A DNA stretch of 64,000 nucleotides, taken from Treponema sp. GTDB taxonomy: Bacteria > Spirochaetota > Spirochaetia > Treponematales > Treponemataceae. The notes below the pieces were generated by a model that ran no database searches, had not been told where the DNA came from, and worked only from the letters and a program-made list of their open reading frames with translations. Made by a program: the position numbers and the translations under genes. Shown piece after piece: positions 26,962-35,312 of the stretch; position 1 is the stretch's first letter; every line of letters begins with the position of its first letter. The stretch covers positions 186,001 to 250,000 of the forward strand of contig JAGBGX010000010.1 in the NCBI GenBank assembly GCA_017935745.1, read 5' to 3'.

Positions 26962-28170
26962 ATGATAAACCTAGAACAATTCATATCTAAATATATTACC
27001 GAACGTGATTCAAGTCTTTTTGCAAAAGATATTCAGAATAATTCAGAAGCTCTTGCAAAGGCGATTAAAGATAAAACTATGCTTGTCATTGGCGGTGCAG
27101 GAAGTATCGGAAGTTCGTTTATAAAGGCGTGTTTGCAGTTTAAGCCAAAGTCTCTTATCGTAGTTGATGTAAATGAAAACGGACTTGCAGAACTTACCCG
27201 CGATCTTCGCAGTACGAAAGGTATGTTTGTGCCGGAAGATTATGTTCCTTATCCAATGAACTATGCTTCATCTGTGTTTGAAAAAATGTTTCGTGCTCGC
27301 GGAGGATTTGATATTGTTGCAAATTTTTCAGCTCATAAACATGTCCGCAGTGAGAAAGATATATATTCGATAGAAGCTCTTTTGCAGAACAATATTCTTA
27401 ACGCAAAACAATTTCTTGATTTGCTTGCAGAATTTCCTCCCGAAGAATACTTCTGTGTTTCAACAGACAAAGCCGCAAATCCTGTAAATATTATGGGAGC
27501 AAGCAAGCGTGTTATGGAGGATATGATATTCTCTTATTCCGACAAGTTCCCTGTAAAAACAGCCCGTTTTGCGAATGTTGCCTTTTCAAACGGTTCTCTT
27601 CCGGCAGGATTTATCGACCGCATTTCAAAGTTGCAGCCGATTTCTGCTCCAAGTGATGTAAAAAGATATTTTGTAAGTCCTCAGGAAAGCGGTCAGATTT
27701 GTATGCTTGCCTGTATGCTCGGAAAAAACCGAGAAATATATTTTCCAAAACTTGAAGAAAAGAAGATGAAAACATTTTCTTCCATTGCGACAGATTTTTT
27801 GTATGAGAACGGCTACGAAGTTCTTGAATGCAGTTCGGACGAAGAGGCGATAGAAAAATCGCTGGATTTGAGAAACGGCTCAAAGAAATATCCGGTTCAT
27901 TATTCAGGTTCTGATACGACAGGTGAAAAAGCCTATGAAGAATTTTTTACTGATGAAGAGCAGACAGATATGAATCAGTTTGAATCGCTCGGTGTCGTTA
28001 CAAACAGAACTGCTCGCCCTGTTTCTGAAATAAGAGATTTGTTCAATAAATTGGAAACTGCTTTTGCAAAGCCGGAGACGACGAAAGCGGAAATTGTAAA
28101 AATATTACAAGACTTCTTACCTAACTTCGAACACGAAGAAAAAGGAAAAGGTCTTGATAGTAAGATGTAG
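26962..28170 (+). CDS. UDP-sugar 4,6-dehydratase, LegB/FlaA1 type
   Basis: 402 residues, with AAGGA upstream. Short-chain dehydratase acting on UDP-GlcNAc to give the 4-keto-6-deoxy sugar, first step to bacillosamine and legionaminic-type sugars. NAD motif GGAGSIGSSF (about residues 44-53). The active site is STDKAANPVNIMGASKR, with Met in place of the usual SDR Tyr, as in the FlaA1/PglF group. It opens the intact glycan operon and is followed by a legC-like gene after a small inserted P-loop gene. Which sugar it serves is inferred from the neighbours. Confidence 0.82.
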   Translation: MINLEQFISKYITERDSSLFAKDIQNNSEALAKAIKDKTMLVIGGAGSIGSSFIKACLQFKPKSLIVVDVNENGLAELTRDLRSTKGMFVPEDYVPYPMNYASSVFEKMFRARGGFDIVANFSAHKHVRSEKDIYSIEALLQNNILNAKQFLDLLAEFPPEEYFCVSTDKAANPVNIMGASKRVMEDMIFSYSDKFPVKTARFANVAFSNGSLPAGFIDRISKLQPISAPSDVKRYFVSPQESGQICMLACMLGKNREIYFPKLEEKKMKTFSSIATDFLYENGYEVLECSSDEEAIEKSLDLRNGSKKYPVHYSGSDTTGEKAYEEFFTDEEQTDMNQFESLGVVTNRTARPVSEIRDLFNKLETAFAKPETTKAEIVKILQDFLPNFEHEEKGKGLDSKM

Positions 28171-28181
28171 GAGGTAGTTTG

Positions 28182-28571
28182 ATGGATAAAATTATTACAA
28201 TTTATGGTGATGGCAACACTGGAAAAACGACGGTTATTAATGATATTTATGATACGTTAATAAATACAGGTGCAACCGTAAAGCATAATAAAAAACAAAT
28301 CGGTGGAAACCAAAATGATTTTACTGCTGTGCTTTCTTATAAAGGAAAAAATATTGCTTTTTTATCTATGGGGGATTATAGAACTGTAGTCGATGATTAT
28401 GTAAACAATTACAGAAAATGTGATGTTTTTATAACTGCTCTAAATAAAAGATTTGCTAACATTGGGACAGTTTGGCTTAAAAATTCTGATGCTATATATA
28501 AAGTTGATAAAACAGAGGCGACCCCTGTTGATAACCAAAAGGTGATGAATAGAGTTATTTCGATGATTTAA
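28182..28571 (+). CDS. small P-loop NTPase of unknown function
   Basis: 129 residues from ATG 28182, with AGGAGG seven bases upstream. Walker A GDGNTGKTT (about residues 9-17) is the only clear motif. A later FLSMGDYR could supply a Walker B/switch Asp. It has neither a membrane segment nor sugar-enzyme features, and it is more AT-rich than its neighbours. It sits between the dehydratase and the aminotransferase of the sugar pathway in the same direction, which suggests a small inserted cargo gene. Its function cannot be told from the sequence. Confidence 0.6.
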   Translation: MDKIITIYGDGNTGKTTVINDIYDTLINTGATVKHNKKQIGGNQNDFTAVLSYKGKNIAFLSMGDYRTVVDDYVNNYRKCDVFITALNKRFANIGTVWLKNSDAIYKVDKTEATPVDNQKVMNRVISMI

Positions 28572-28585
28572 ATACAGGAAATTTT

Positions 28586-29737
28586 ATGAACAATAAAGAC
28601 ATAATTCAATTTATAAAATTCCTCTATCCCGAATACGGCGAGCATATACCTTTACATGCACCTGTATTCTTGGGAAATGAAAAGAAATATTTGAATGACT
28701 GTATTGATACTACCTTTGTTTCCAGTGTCGGTCAGTATGTAGACAAAATGGAACAGATGGTCGCCGAATATACAGGGGCTGCCCGTGCGGTTGTCTGCGT
28801 AAACGGAACAAATGCTTTATATATGAGCCTTTTACTCAGCGGTGTTGAGCAGGGGGATGAAGTTATTACACAGCCGCTTACATTTATTGCAACTGCAAAC
28901 GCAATAAGTTATTGCAATGCTGTTCCTGTCTTTTGTGATGTGGATATTGATACAATGGGACTTTCACCGGTGGCTGTTCGGAAATGGCTTGAAGATAATG
29001 CAGAGATTAAGGGCGGAAAATGCTTCAATAAGAAAACAGATTGCAAAATCAGTGCTGTTGTTCCAATGCATACTTTTGGGCATCCTGTTCATCTTGATGA
29101 GTTTGTAAAGCTTTGTGAGGAATGGAAACTTGCTCTTGTAGAAGATGCTGCGGAAAGTATAGGAAGTTTTTATAAAGGAAAGCACACCGGATTGTTTGGA
29201 AAGGTTGCGGCTTTAAGTTTTAACGGCAACAAGACAATCACCACGGGCGGTGGCGGTATGTTGCTTTTTACGGACGAAGAACTCGGAGAAAAAGCAAAAC
29301 ATCTTACAACGCAGGCAAAAATTCCGCACCGCTGGGAATTCAGGCATGATGCGATTGGATATAATTACCGTATGCCAAACATCAATGCAGCCCTTGGTTG
29401 TGCACAGATGGAAAATATCGAAAAAGTTCTTGAGAATAAGCGAAAAACTGCAATGGCGTATAAAGAGTTCTTTGCAAACAGCGACATTCAGTTCTTTGAC
29501 GAACCAAAGGACTGTAAATCAAACTTCTGGCTGAATGCTGTTATTCTTCCGAATAAAGAGGCTCAGCTTAAGTTCCTTGAAGAAACAAATGATGCCGGAG
29601 TGCAGACTCGACCGATTTGGGAACTCATGAACAGGCTGGAAATGTTCAAAAGCTGCCAATGCGGCGATTTAATTAATGCGGAAATGTTTGCGGATAGGGT
29701 TGTGAATATTCCGAGCGGGTATAGGAATTTAAATTAA
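28586..29737 (+). CDS. PLP-dependent sugar aminotransferase, LegC type
   Basis: 383 residues. DegT/DnrJ/EryC1 family: installs an amino group on the 4-keto sugar made by the dehydratase. PLP lysine in SFNGNKTITTGGGG (about residue 217). Other family segments are VVCVNGTNALYMSLLLSGV, TFIATANAISYCNAVPVFCDVD, VEDAAESIGSFYKGKHTG and IGYNYRMPNINAALGCAQ. The N-terminal FIKFLYPEYGEHIPLHAPVF is typical of the LegC subgroup. It belongs to the nonulosonate operon with legG- and legI-like genes downstream. Confidence 0.85.
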   Translation: MNNKDIIQFIKFLYPEYGEHIPLHAPVFLGNEKKYLNDCIDTTFVSSVGQYVDKMEQMVAEYTGAARAVVCVNGTNALYMSLLLSGVEQGDEVITQPLTFIATANAISYCNAVPVFCDVDIDTMGLSPVAVRKWLEDNAEIKGGKCFNKKTDCKISAVVPMHTFGHPVHLDEFVKLCEEWKLALVEDAAESIGSFYKGKHTGLFGKVAALSFNGNKTITTGGGGMLLFTDEELGEKAKHLTTQAKIPHRWEFRHDAIGYNYRMPNINAALGCAQMENIEKVLENKRKTAMAYKEFFANSDIQFFDEPKDCKSNFWLNAVILPNKEAQLKFLEETNDAGVQTRPIWELMNRLEMFKSCQCGDLINAEMFADRVVNIPSGYRNLN

Positions 29738-29751
29738 TAAGGAAAACTTTT

Positions 29752-30822
29752 ATGGATATTAATGAACAGATTGAAAAACAAATTAATGAACAGAAAAAAA
29801 CTGTTGATTATGATACACGAGAGTTGATAATTGAAACAATAGTTCAAAAATACTTAGATAAAATAGAAAAAGAACAGAATGAAATTTTTGTTCCTGAGTA
29901 TCAAAGGGAATTTACCTGGGATAATGAACGTCAGTCAAAATTTATCGAATCTATTATTCTAGGATTGCCGATTCCATTAATGTTTCTTGCTGAAAATAGC
30001 GATGGAAGACTTGAAATTGTTGATGGTTCTCAAAGAATTAGAACACTTGCAGCTTTTATGCAGGATGAATTAAAAATAACAAATTTAAAAAAATTGACAA
30101 ATTTAAATGGGCTTGTTTTTTCAAAATTGCCAGATTCAAGACGGCGTAAAATAAAGAATTCCCCTTTAAAAACAATAGTTTTACGTGATAATACTACTGA
30201 AGAAATAAAAAATGATATCTTTGAACGTATTAACAGGGGAAGTGATCCTCTATATGCTATGGAAAAAAGAAAAGGTATATTTAAGGGTAAATTTAATGAT
30301 TTTATATATAAAGAGTGTGCTATAAATGATACTTTTAAACGCTTGACTCCTTTGTCTCCTTTGATAGATAAGCGTCAAGAGCATGAGGAGTTAATTCTTA
30401 GATTTTTTGCTTTATATGATGCATGGCCAAAATTATCATTTACAGAATCTATGGGAATTGCAAATTATTTAGATACATATATTCAAGAAATGAATATAGA
30501 AGTTGAAAAAGATAGTAATTTATTACAATCGAAAAGAAATCTATTTAATAAAATGCTTACATTTGTTTCAGAATCATTTGAAAATGGGTTTGCAAAAGGA
30601 AAAATTAAATCTGTATCAAGAGTTTATTTTGAGGCATTATCAGTTGGTTCTGCATTAGCTTTAAAAGAAAGAAAGGATTTAGAAGTTTCTGTGGAGAAAA
30701 CAAATGCATGGTTGAAAACTGGAGAATTGACAAAAATCACATCTGGTAAATATAAGACACATAATAAAGCTCATATTAAGGAAAGAATTGATTATGTAAG
30801 AAGGTCTTTATTGAATGAATAA
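29752..30822 (+). CDS. DUF262-domain protein
   Basis: 356 residues, with AAGGAAAA upstream. The N-terminal DUF262 (GmrS-like/ParB-related) domain has YQREFTWDNERQSKFIESIILGLPIP and the diagnostic VDGSQRIRTL (D-G-x-Q-R). There is no GmrD-type DUF1524 HNH domain, so it is a stand-alone DUF262 protein. It overlaps the next gene (HEPN) by 8 bases. This pairing recurs in defence or toxin-antitoxin contexts. It is very AT-rich and has no link to sugar metabolism, so it looks like cargo inserted between legC and legG. Confidence 0.82.
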   Translation: MDINEQIEKQINEQKKTVDYDTRELIIETIVQKYLDKIEKEQNEIFVPEYQREFTWDNERQSKFIESIILGLPIPLMFLAENSDGRLEIVDGSQRIRTLAAFMQDELKITNLKKLTNLNGLVFSKLPDSRRRKIKNSPLKTIVLRDNTTEEIKNDIFERINRGSDPLYAMEKRKGIFKGKFNDFIYKECAINDTFKRLTPLSPLIDKRQEHEELILRFFALYDAWPKLSFTESMGIANYLDTYIQEMNIEVEKDSNLLQSKRNLFNKMLTFVSESFENGFAKGKIKSVSRVYFEALSVGSALALKERKDLEVSVEKTNAWLKTGELTKITSGKYKTHNKAHIKERIDYVRRSLLNE

Positions 30823-31462
30823 TGAGATAAAAAAATCTCTACAGAATCGCAATTCTGAGATAGTTGAACTTATTCAGCATCTTGAAAAGCAAGAGAAAAA
30901 TACATATTCGTCAAATCCTTCTTTTGCTACTGAAAAGGCTGCTGTTTTTTTATTATTATATAATGAAATCGAAGGAATTGTATTTTTATTATTTGAGTTT
31001 TTGTTTGATAATATTAGTATAAATGTTAATTGTTTTTCAAAATTGAAAAATAATCTGCAAAATCAATATAGAAAGTATAACGATAAGTTGAAAATTAAAA
31101 AAACCGAATATGAATTATTACATTTAGATTTTGAAACTTATATTAGAGATGTACATATTTTTTCTGGTAATTTGGATGCTCGATTAATTAGATGTCTACT
31201 AAAAGATTGGGGGATAATGGAAAATTTTCATTTTGCTAATGAAGAAAAATTGAAAGATATAAAGGATTATAGAAATTCTCTTGCTCATGGCGAACGGGCT
31301 TTTAAGGAAGTTGGGCGAAATTATTCGATTCAAGATATAAATTGCTTCTGTGTGTGTGTTTATGAATATTTGTTAAAATTGGAGATTATTTTTTCAAATT
31401 TTATTGAAAAAAGAGAATATTTGAATGAAAAAAATCTGTTTTGTAACTGCTGCACGTTCTGA
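30815..31462 (+). CDS. HEPN-type (MAE_28990-like) predicted ribonuclease
   Basis: 215 residues. An all-helical protein with the HEPN catalytic motif in DYRNSLAHGERAFKEVGRNYS (R-x4-H, RNSLAH). The surrounding residues fit the MAE_28990/MAE_18760 HEPN family. Such proteins are predicted RNases, often toxin partners. It overlaps the DUF262 gene by 8 bases. Its last 38 bases run into the epimerase gene (tail NEKNLFCNCCTF), so the cassette was joined without a gap or its end was replaced on insertion. Confidence 0.78.
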   Translation: MNNEIKKSLQNRNSEIVELIQHLEKQEKNTYSSNPSFATEKAAVFLLLYNEIEGIVFLLFEFLFDNISINVNCFSKLKNNLQNQYRKYNDKLKIKKTEYELLHLDFETYIRDVHIFSGNLDARLIRCLLKDWGIMENFHFANEEKLKDIKDYRNSLAHGERAFKEVGRNYSIQDINCFCVCVYEYLLKLEIIFSNFIEKREYLNEKNLFCNCCTF

Positions 31463-32546
31463 ATATGGACTTCTCAAATGGCTTATGCATGACATTCGAG
31501 ACGATGATTCATTTCAACTTCAGCTTATTGTAACTGGCGGTCATCTCCTTAAAGAGCAAGGTCATACCATAGATGCTATTATTGCTGATGGTTTTACTGT
31601 AGATGCAACTGTTGATGCAAATCTCGATGTAACTTCCACTGAAACTATTGCTGCTTCAATGGGGCGGATGGCTGAAAAGTTTGCCCCTGTGTTTGCACAA
31701 TTAAAACCGGATTTATTGGTAGTTCTTGGTGACCGTTATGAGCTTCTGCCGATTTGTAATACTGCTTTTGTAATGCGGATTCCTATTGCTCATCTTTCCG
31801 GCGGTGATGTAACGGAAGGAGCGATTGACGATGGTGTTCGTAATGCAGTAACAATGCTTGTTGATTATCATTTTCCCGGAACTACAGATGCAGCTGAAAA
31901 TATAAAAAGAATGCGTGGAACTGATAAAAATATATGGGTTGTAGGAGAACCCGGGCTTGATGCTTTTAAACGAGTTCATCTTATGACACGAAATGAACTT
32001 GCGGAAAATCTGAGGCTTGATGTAAACAAAAAATGGTGTTTGATAACTTACCATTCAGAAACAAGAGAATCTATTGAATATAATCTTAATGCCGTAAAAA
32101 GCTGTTTTAATGCGTTACAGGCTCATAAAGATTTGCAGATTGTTATGACTTATGCAAATGCTGATTTTGGAGGAAACCAGATTAATGAACTTTTGGAGAA
32201 AAAAGCAAAAGAAAATCCAGAACAATTTAAGGTTGTTCCTTCTCTTGGCCAGCTTCGTTATCTTAGTTATATGAAACAGGCGGGGCTTGTAATTGGTAAT
32301 TCCAGCAGCGGAATAGTAGAGGCTCCGTCTTTGGGAATTCCCGTTGTTAATATCGGAGAGCGACAAAAAGGTCGCTATCAATGTAAGAATATAATTCAAT
32401 GTGGTAATAATTTTGATGCAATAGCTTCGGCCGTAAAGGAGGCTTTTGCAAAGAATGTAGATACAACCGACAGTTCGTACTGGGGAACAGGAGAGGCTTC
32501 CAAAAATATTGTGCGAATTGTGCATAAAAATATCTTTATGGAATAA
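31425..32546 (+). CDS. hydrolysing UDP-N-acetylglucosamine/bacillosamine 2-epimerase (LegG/NeuC type)
   Basis: 373 residues. Removes UDP and epimerises C2 to release the free ManNAc-type sugar used for nonulosonic acid synthesis. Family features: VTAARSEYGLLKWLM at the N-terminus, VLGDRYELLPI, HLSGGDVTEGAIDDGVRNAVT, and VIGNSSSGIVEAPSLGIPVVNIGERQKGR, which forms the UDP site. The start ATG lies inside the end of the HEPN gene. Its place between legC- and legI-like genes points to a legionaminic-type or related pathway. Confidence 0.9.
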   Translation: MKKICFVTAARSEYGLLKWLMHDIRDDDSFQLQLIVTGGHLLKEQGHTIDAIIADGFTVDATVDANLDVTSTETIAASMGRMAEKFAPVFAQLKPDLLVVLGDRYELLPICNTAFVMRIPIAHLSGGDVTEGAIDDGVRNAVTMLVDYHFPGTTDAAENIKRMRGTDKNIWVVGEPGLDAFKRVHLMTRNELAENLRLDVNKKWCLITYHSETRESIEYNLNAVKSCFNALQAHKDLQIVMTYANADFGGNQINELLEKKAKENPEQFKVVPSLGQLRYLSYMKQAGLVIGNSSSGIVEAPSLGIPVVNIGERQKGRYQCKNIIQCGNNFDAIASAVKEAFAKNVDTTDSSYWGTGEASKNIVRIVHKNIFME

Positions 32547-32548
32547 TA

Positions 32549-33560
32549 ATGCAAAAAATAATTGGCGGTGAATTCAAAATTCCTGTTGTTACAGAAATAA
32601 CTGCACCAAAAAATGAACGGTGTCTATTCTCCTCCGGCCGTTCAGCACTTTCTGCTGTACTTGAAAGTTTAACTGTTCATAATTCTGTATGTAAGGGGGG
32701 GGGTACTTCCGGACTGGTTATGTTCTTCTGTAGTGCAGGTATTTATTGATAAAGGTATTGACTATTCTTTTTATCATATAAATGATTGCTTGCTTCCGGA
32801 TGAAACTGATTTATTTTCAAAAATAAAAAAACCGGTGATTGTTCTGCTTATATCATATTTTGGAATTGTAAGTATGAAACGTATTGCCGAGCAAATAAAA
32901 AAAGCAAGTCCTGATTCGATTGTAATTGTGGATGATGTTCAGAATTACTACGGAATTGAGTATAAAGATTTTGCAGATTATCGCTTTACAAGTTATAGAA
33001 AGTGGTTTGCTGTTCCCGATGGAGCAGAAGTATATTCGCGTAATGGGGAAATAAAGCCAAATATAAGAAAGAATTCTTTTGCTCAATATAAGTTTGCAGG
33101 AAACATTCTGAAAAATTACAGTAATTGGGTGGATGATAAAATTTGCCTTGATTTATTGGATAAGGGCGAAGCTATACTTGATTCTGAATATGACGTTGCC
33201 TGTTCAGAAATAAGCAGAAGTTTGATTAATAATATTCCGTTTGATGAAATTAAGCGAAAGAGAAAAGAAAATGCTGCATATCTTCATAGAAGGCTGACTG
33301 AATTAGGAATCAGGCATTTGTATAATAAAAATTCAGTTCCCTTGTTTATGCCTGTTTTTTTACAGAACAGAGCAGAAGTACGCCGGGCAATGTTTGCGAA
33401 CAGCATTTTTACTCCTGTTCACTGGCCGTATGAGTCAGAGAAATTGAATGGATTTATAAAAAACCGCCTTTATGATACCGAGCTTTCGCTTATTTGCGAC
33501 CAGCGATATTCTGAAGATGATATGGAAAAACAAATTAGTATTATAAGAGAGTTTATATAA
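32549..33560 (+). CDS. PLP-dependent aminotransferase-like protein, phase-variable and OFF (poly-G frameshift)
   Basis: Two frames (32549-32749 and the frame of 32733-33560) form one gene split at a nine-G tract (32695-32703). The first gives IGGEFKIPVV...FSSGRSALSAVLESL. Removing one G (or adding two) continues it as VLPDWLCSSVVQVFIDKG and on through IVIVDDVQNYYG and TSYRKWFAVPDGA, which holds the likely PLP lysine. The joined protein would be about 336 residues. As printed, translation ends at 32749. This is the pattern of a slipped-strand ON/OFF switch. The family is the aminotransferase-like proteins of surface-sugar loci. Its precise substrate is not known. Confidence 0.75.
32695..32703 (+). 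repeat. poly-G tract (9 G), contingency switch
   Basis: Nine consecutive G inside the aminotransferase-like gene. Eight G gives the joined frame; nine G gives a stop 46 bases on. Confidence 0.85.
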
Positions 33561-33566
33561 AGTAAA

Positions 33567-34298
33567 ATGATAGAAAACTCAAAAACAGAAAAACCAATTA
33601 TAATTATAGGTGCCGGTGGACACGCAAAGGTTCTTTTTGATGTGCTTCGTCAGCAAAACAGAAAAATAATAGGATTTGTTGACAAAAACAAGGTGCTGAA
33701 TGGTACTTATATTTGCGGTATCCCAGTGTTGGGTAATGATGAGGTATTAAATTGTTATAATTGCTCAGACATATTGCTTGTGAACGGAATTGGGTCTGTG
33801 GGTTCGATGGAATTAAGAAAGAGAATTTACAATAATTATAAAAAAAATGGGTTCTGTTTTGAAACTGTTGTACATAATTCTGCTGTAATTTCATCAAATG
33901 CAATTCTTGAGGAAGGCTGCCAAATTCTTGCAGGTGCGGTTCTTTCTTATGGGTGTAAGATTGGAGCAAATTCAATTATAAATACAAAAGCTTCCGTAGA
34001 TCATGAATGCATAATTGGAAGGCATGTCCACATTGCTCCCGGTTGTACAATTTGCGGTGGGGTTGCGGTCGGAAATGAAACGCATGTCGGCTCTGGAAGC
34101 ACAGTTATTCAGTTATGTAAGATAGGAAGTTGCAGTTTGATTGGTGCGGGTAGTCTTGTATTAAAAGATATTCCTGCTAATGCAAGGGCATACGGCTCTC
34201 CTGCAAATGCTATAAAAGTAACCGGGGGGGGGTGCTGTAGTATAGTGCTTAGCACTGTTTGCCATCAAAATCAAAGGTGGTTGAAGCAGTGTGCATAG
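33567..34298 (+). CDS. NeuD/PglD-type sugar O- or N-acetyltransferase
   Basis: 243 residues as read. The N-terminal Rossmann-like PglD domain (IIIIGAGGHAKVLFDVLRQQ) is followed by a left-handed beta-helix of hexapeptide repeats (GCQILAGAVLSYGCKIGANSI, GRHVHIAPGCTICGG, GSCSLIGAGSLVLKDIP). The family acetylates amino sugars such as bacillosamine or sialic acids. The natural end is around PANAIKV. A nine-G tract follows and adds a low-complexity, Cys-rich tail to 34298. With 10 G it would stop at 34240 and with 8 G at 34245, so the tract changes the tail and the distance to the next start, not the enzyme core. Confidence 0.82.
   Translation: MIENSKTEKPIIIIGAGGHAKVLFDVLRQQNRKIIGFVDKNKVLNGTYICGIPVLGNDEVLNCYNCSDILLVNGIGSVGSMELRKRIYNNYKKNGFCFETVVHNSAVISSNAILEEGCQILAGAVLSYGCKIGANSIINTKASVDHECIIGRHVHIAPGCTICGGVAVGNETHVGSGSTVIQLCKIGSCSLIGAGSLVLKDIPANARAYGSPANAIKVTGGGCCSIVLSTVCHQNQRWLKQCA
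34224..34232 (+). repeat. poly-G tract (9 G) at the acetyltransferase/FemAB junction
   Basis: Nine G. In the present frame the upstream gene runs to 34298 and overlaps the start of the next gene. In the other two frames it stops at 34240 or 34245. Confidence 0.8.
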
Positions 34299-35311
34299 AA
34301 ATTACTTCCCAATGGAATGATGAACTTTTTCTTTTTAAAAAAGAGAATAAAGATTTGTATTTTTCTGAAGAATATGTAAGGCTCACCGCTCATTCGGGAC
34401 AAACACCGTTATGTATTGTATGTAAAAATAGTGGGAATGTTTTATTGCTACCGTTTTTGAGAAGTGAATTCGGTTCATTTTTTGATTTTGAAACACCCTA
34501 TGGGTATGGAGGTTTTATTTCAAATTGCGATGATGCGACATGGATTCAAAAAGCTCTTGCGGAAATAATTTCGTATTTTGCAGAACAGAAATATCTTGCG
34601 GGATTTATTCGTTTTCATCCTTTGTTAAACAATGCTGATTTATGTCGGAATGTTTTTACTGTTATCGATGACAGAAAAACTATAGCTATAAACACTTCTG
34701 TTTCTGAAGAAGAAATCTGGCAGAATCAAATTTCTTCAAAGAACCGCAATATGATTCGTAAAGCTGAGAAGAATGGCTTAGAATTTTTCAGAGATGATGA
34801 GTTTAAATATATAGAACAATTTAAGCAACTTTATAATTCTACGATGCAGCGGCTTGATGCTGCTGATTTTTATTTTTTTGATGATGAATATTATAGACGA
34901 TTTGTAGAAATATTTAAGGGAAAAGGTTTTTTAGGGTGCATTTCTAAAGATTCAGAAATCATTGCTGCTGCATTATTTATGTACGAAAATGACTATGGTC
35001 ATTATCACCTTGCAGGCAGTAATAGAATGTATTCTTCTTTAGGAACAAACAATCTTTTGTTGTGGAAGGTTGCCTGTGAAATGCATAGAGAAGGGGTAAA
35101 AGAATTTCATCTTGGCGGAGGAACTGATTCTGATGAAGAAAACAGTCTTTATAAGTTCAAAAAATCATTCAGTTTGAATATAAAGCAATTTTCAATCGGA
35201 AAAATAATCTTCAATGAAGAAGCGTATAAAAAAATCTGTACAGAATGGGAAAAGAAGAATCCTGACAAAATAGAAGTATATAAACATCATTTATTGAAAT
35301 ACAGGTATTAA
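34289..35311 (+). CDS. FemAB/GNAT-family acyltransferase-like protein
   Basis: 340 residues from GTG 34289, chosen because AAGGTGG lies eight bases upstream. A longer frame to TTG 34259 is possible. The start lies ten bases before the stop of the preceding gene in its current frame, so translational coupling is likely. The fold is GNAT/FemAB-like: SSKNRNMIRKAEKNGLEF, SKDSEIIAAALFMYENDYGHYHLAGS, and KEFHLGGGTDSDEENSLYKFKKSFS (the last a hallmark of CelD/FemAB relatives). Probable role: transfers an acyl or aminoacyl group to the locus sugar. Substrate unknown. Confidence 0.72.
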   Translation: MCIEITSQWNDELFLFKKENKDLYFSEEYVRLTAHSGQTPLCIVCKNSGNVLLLPFLRSEFGSFFDFETPYGYGGFISNCDDATWIQKALAEIISYFAEQKYLAGFIRFHPLLNNADLCRNVFTVIDDRKTIAINTSVSEEEIWQNQISSKNRNMIRKAEKNGLEFFRDDEFKYIEQFKQLYNSTMQRLDAADFYFFDDEYYRRFVEIFKGKGFLGCISKDSEIIAAALFMYENDYGHYHLAGSNRMYSSLGTNNLLLWKVACEMHREGVKEFHLGGGTDSDEENSLYKFKKSFSLNIKQFSIGKIIFNEEAYKKICTEWEKKNPDKIEVYKHHLLKYRY

Positions 35312-35312
35312 A

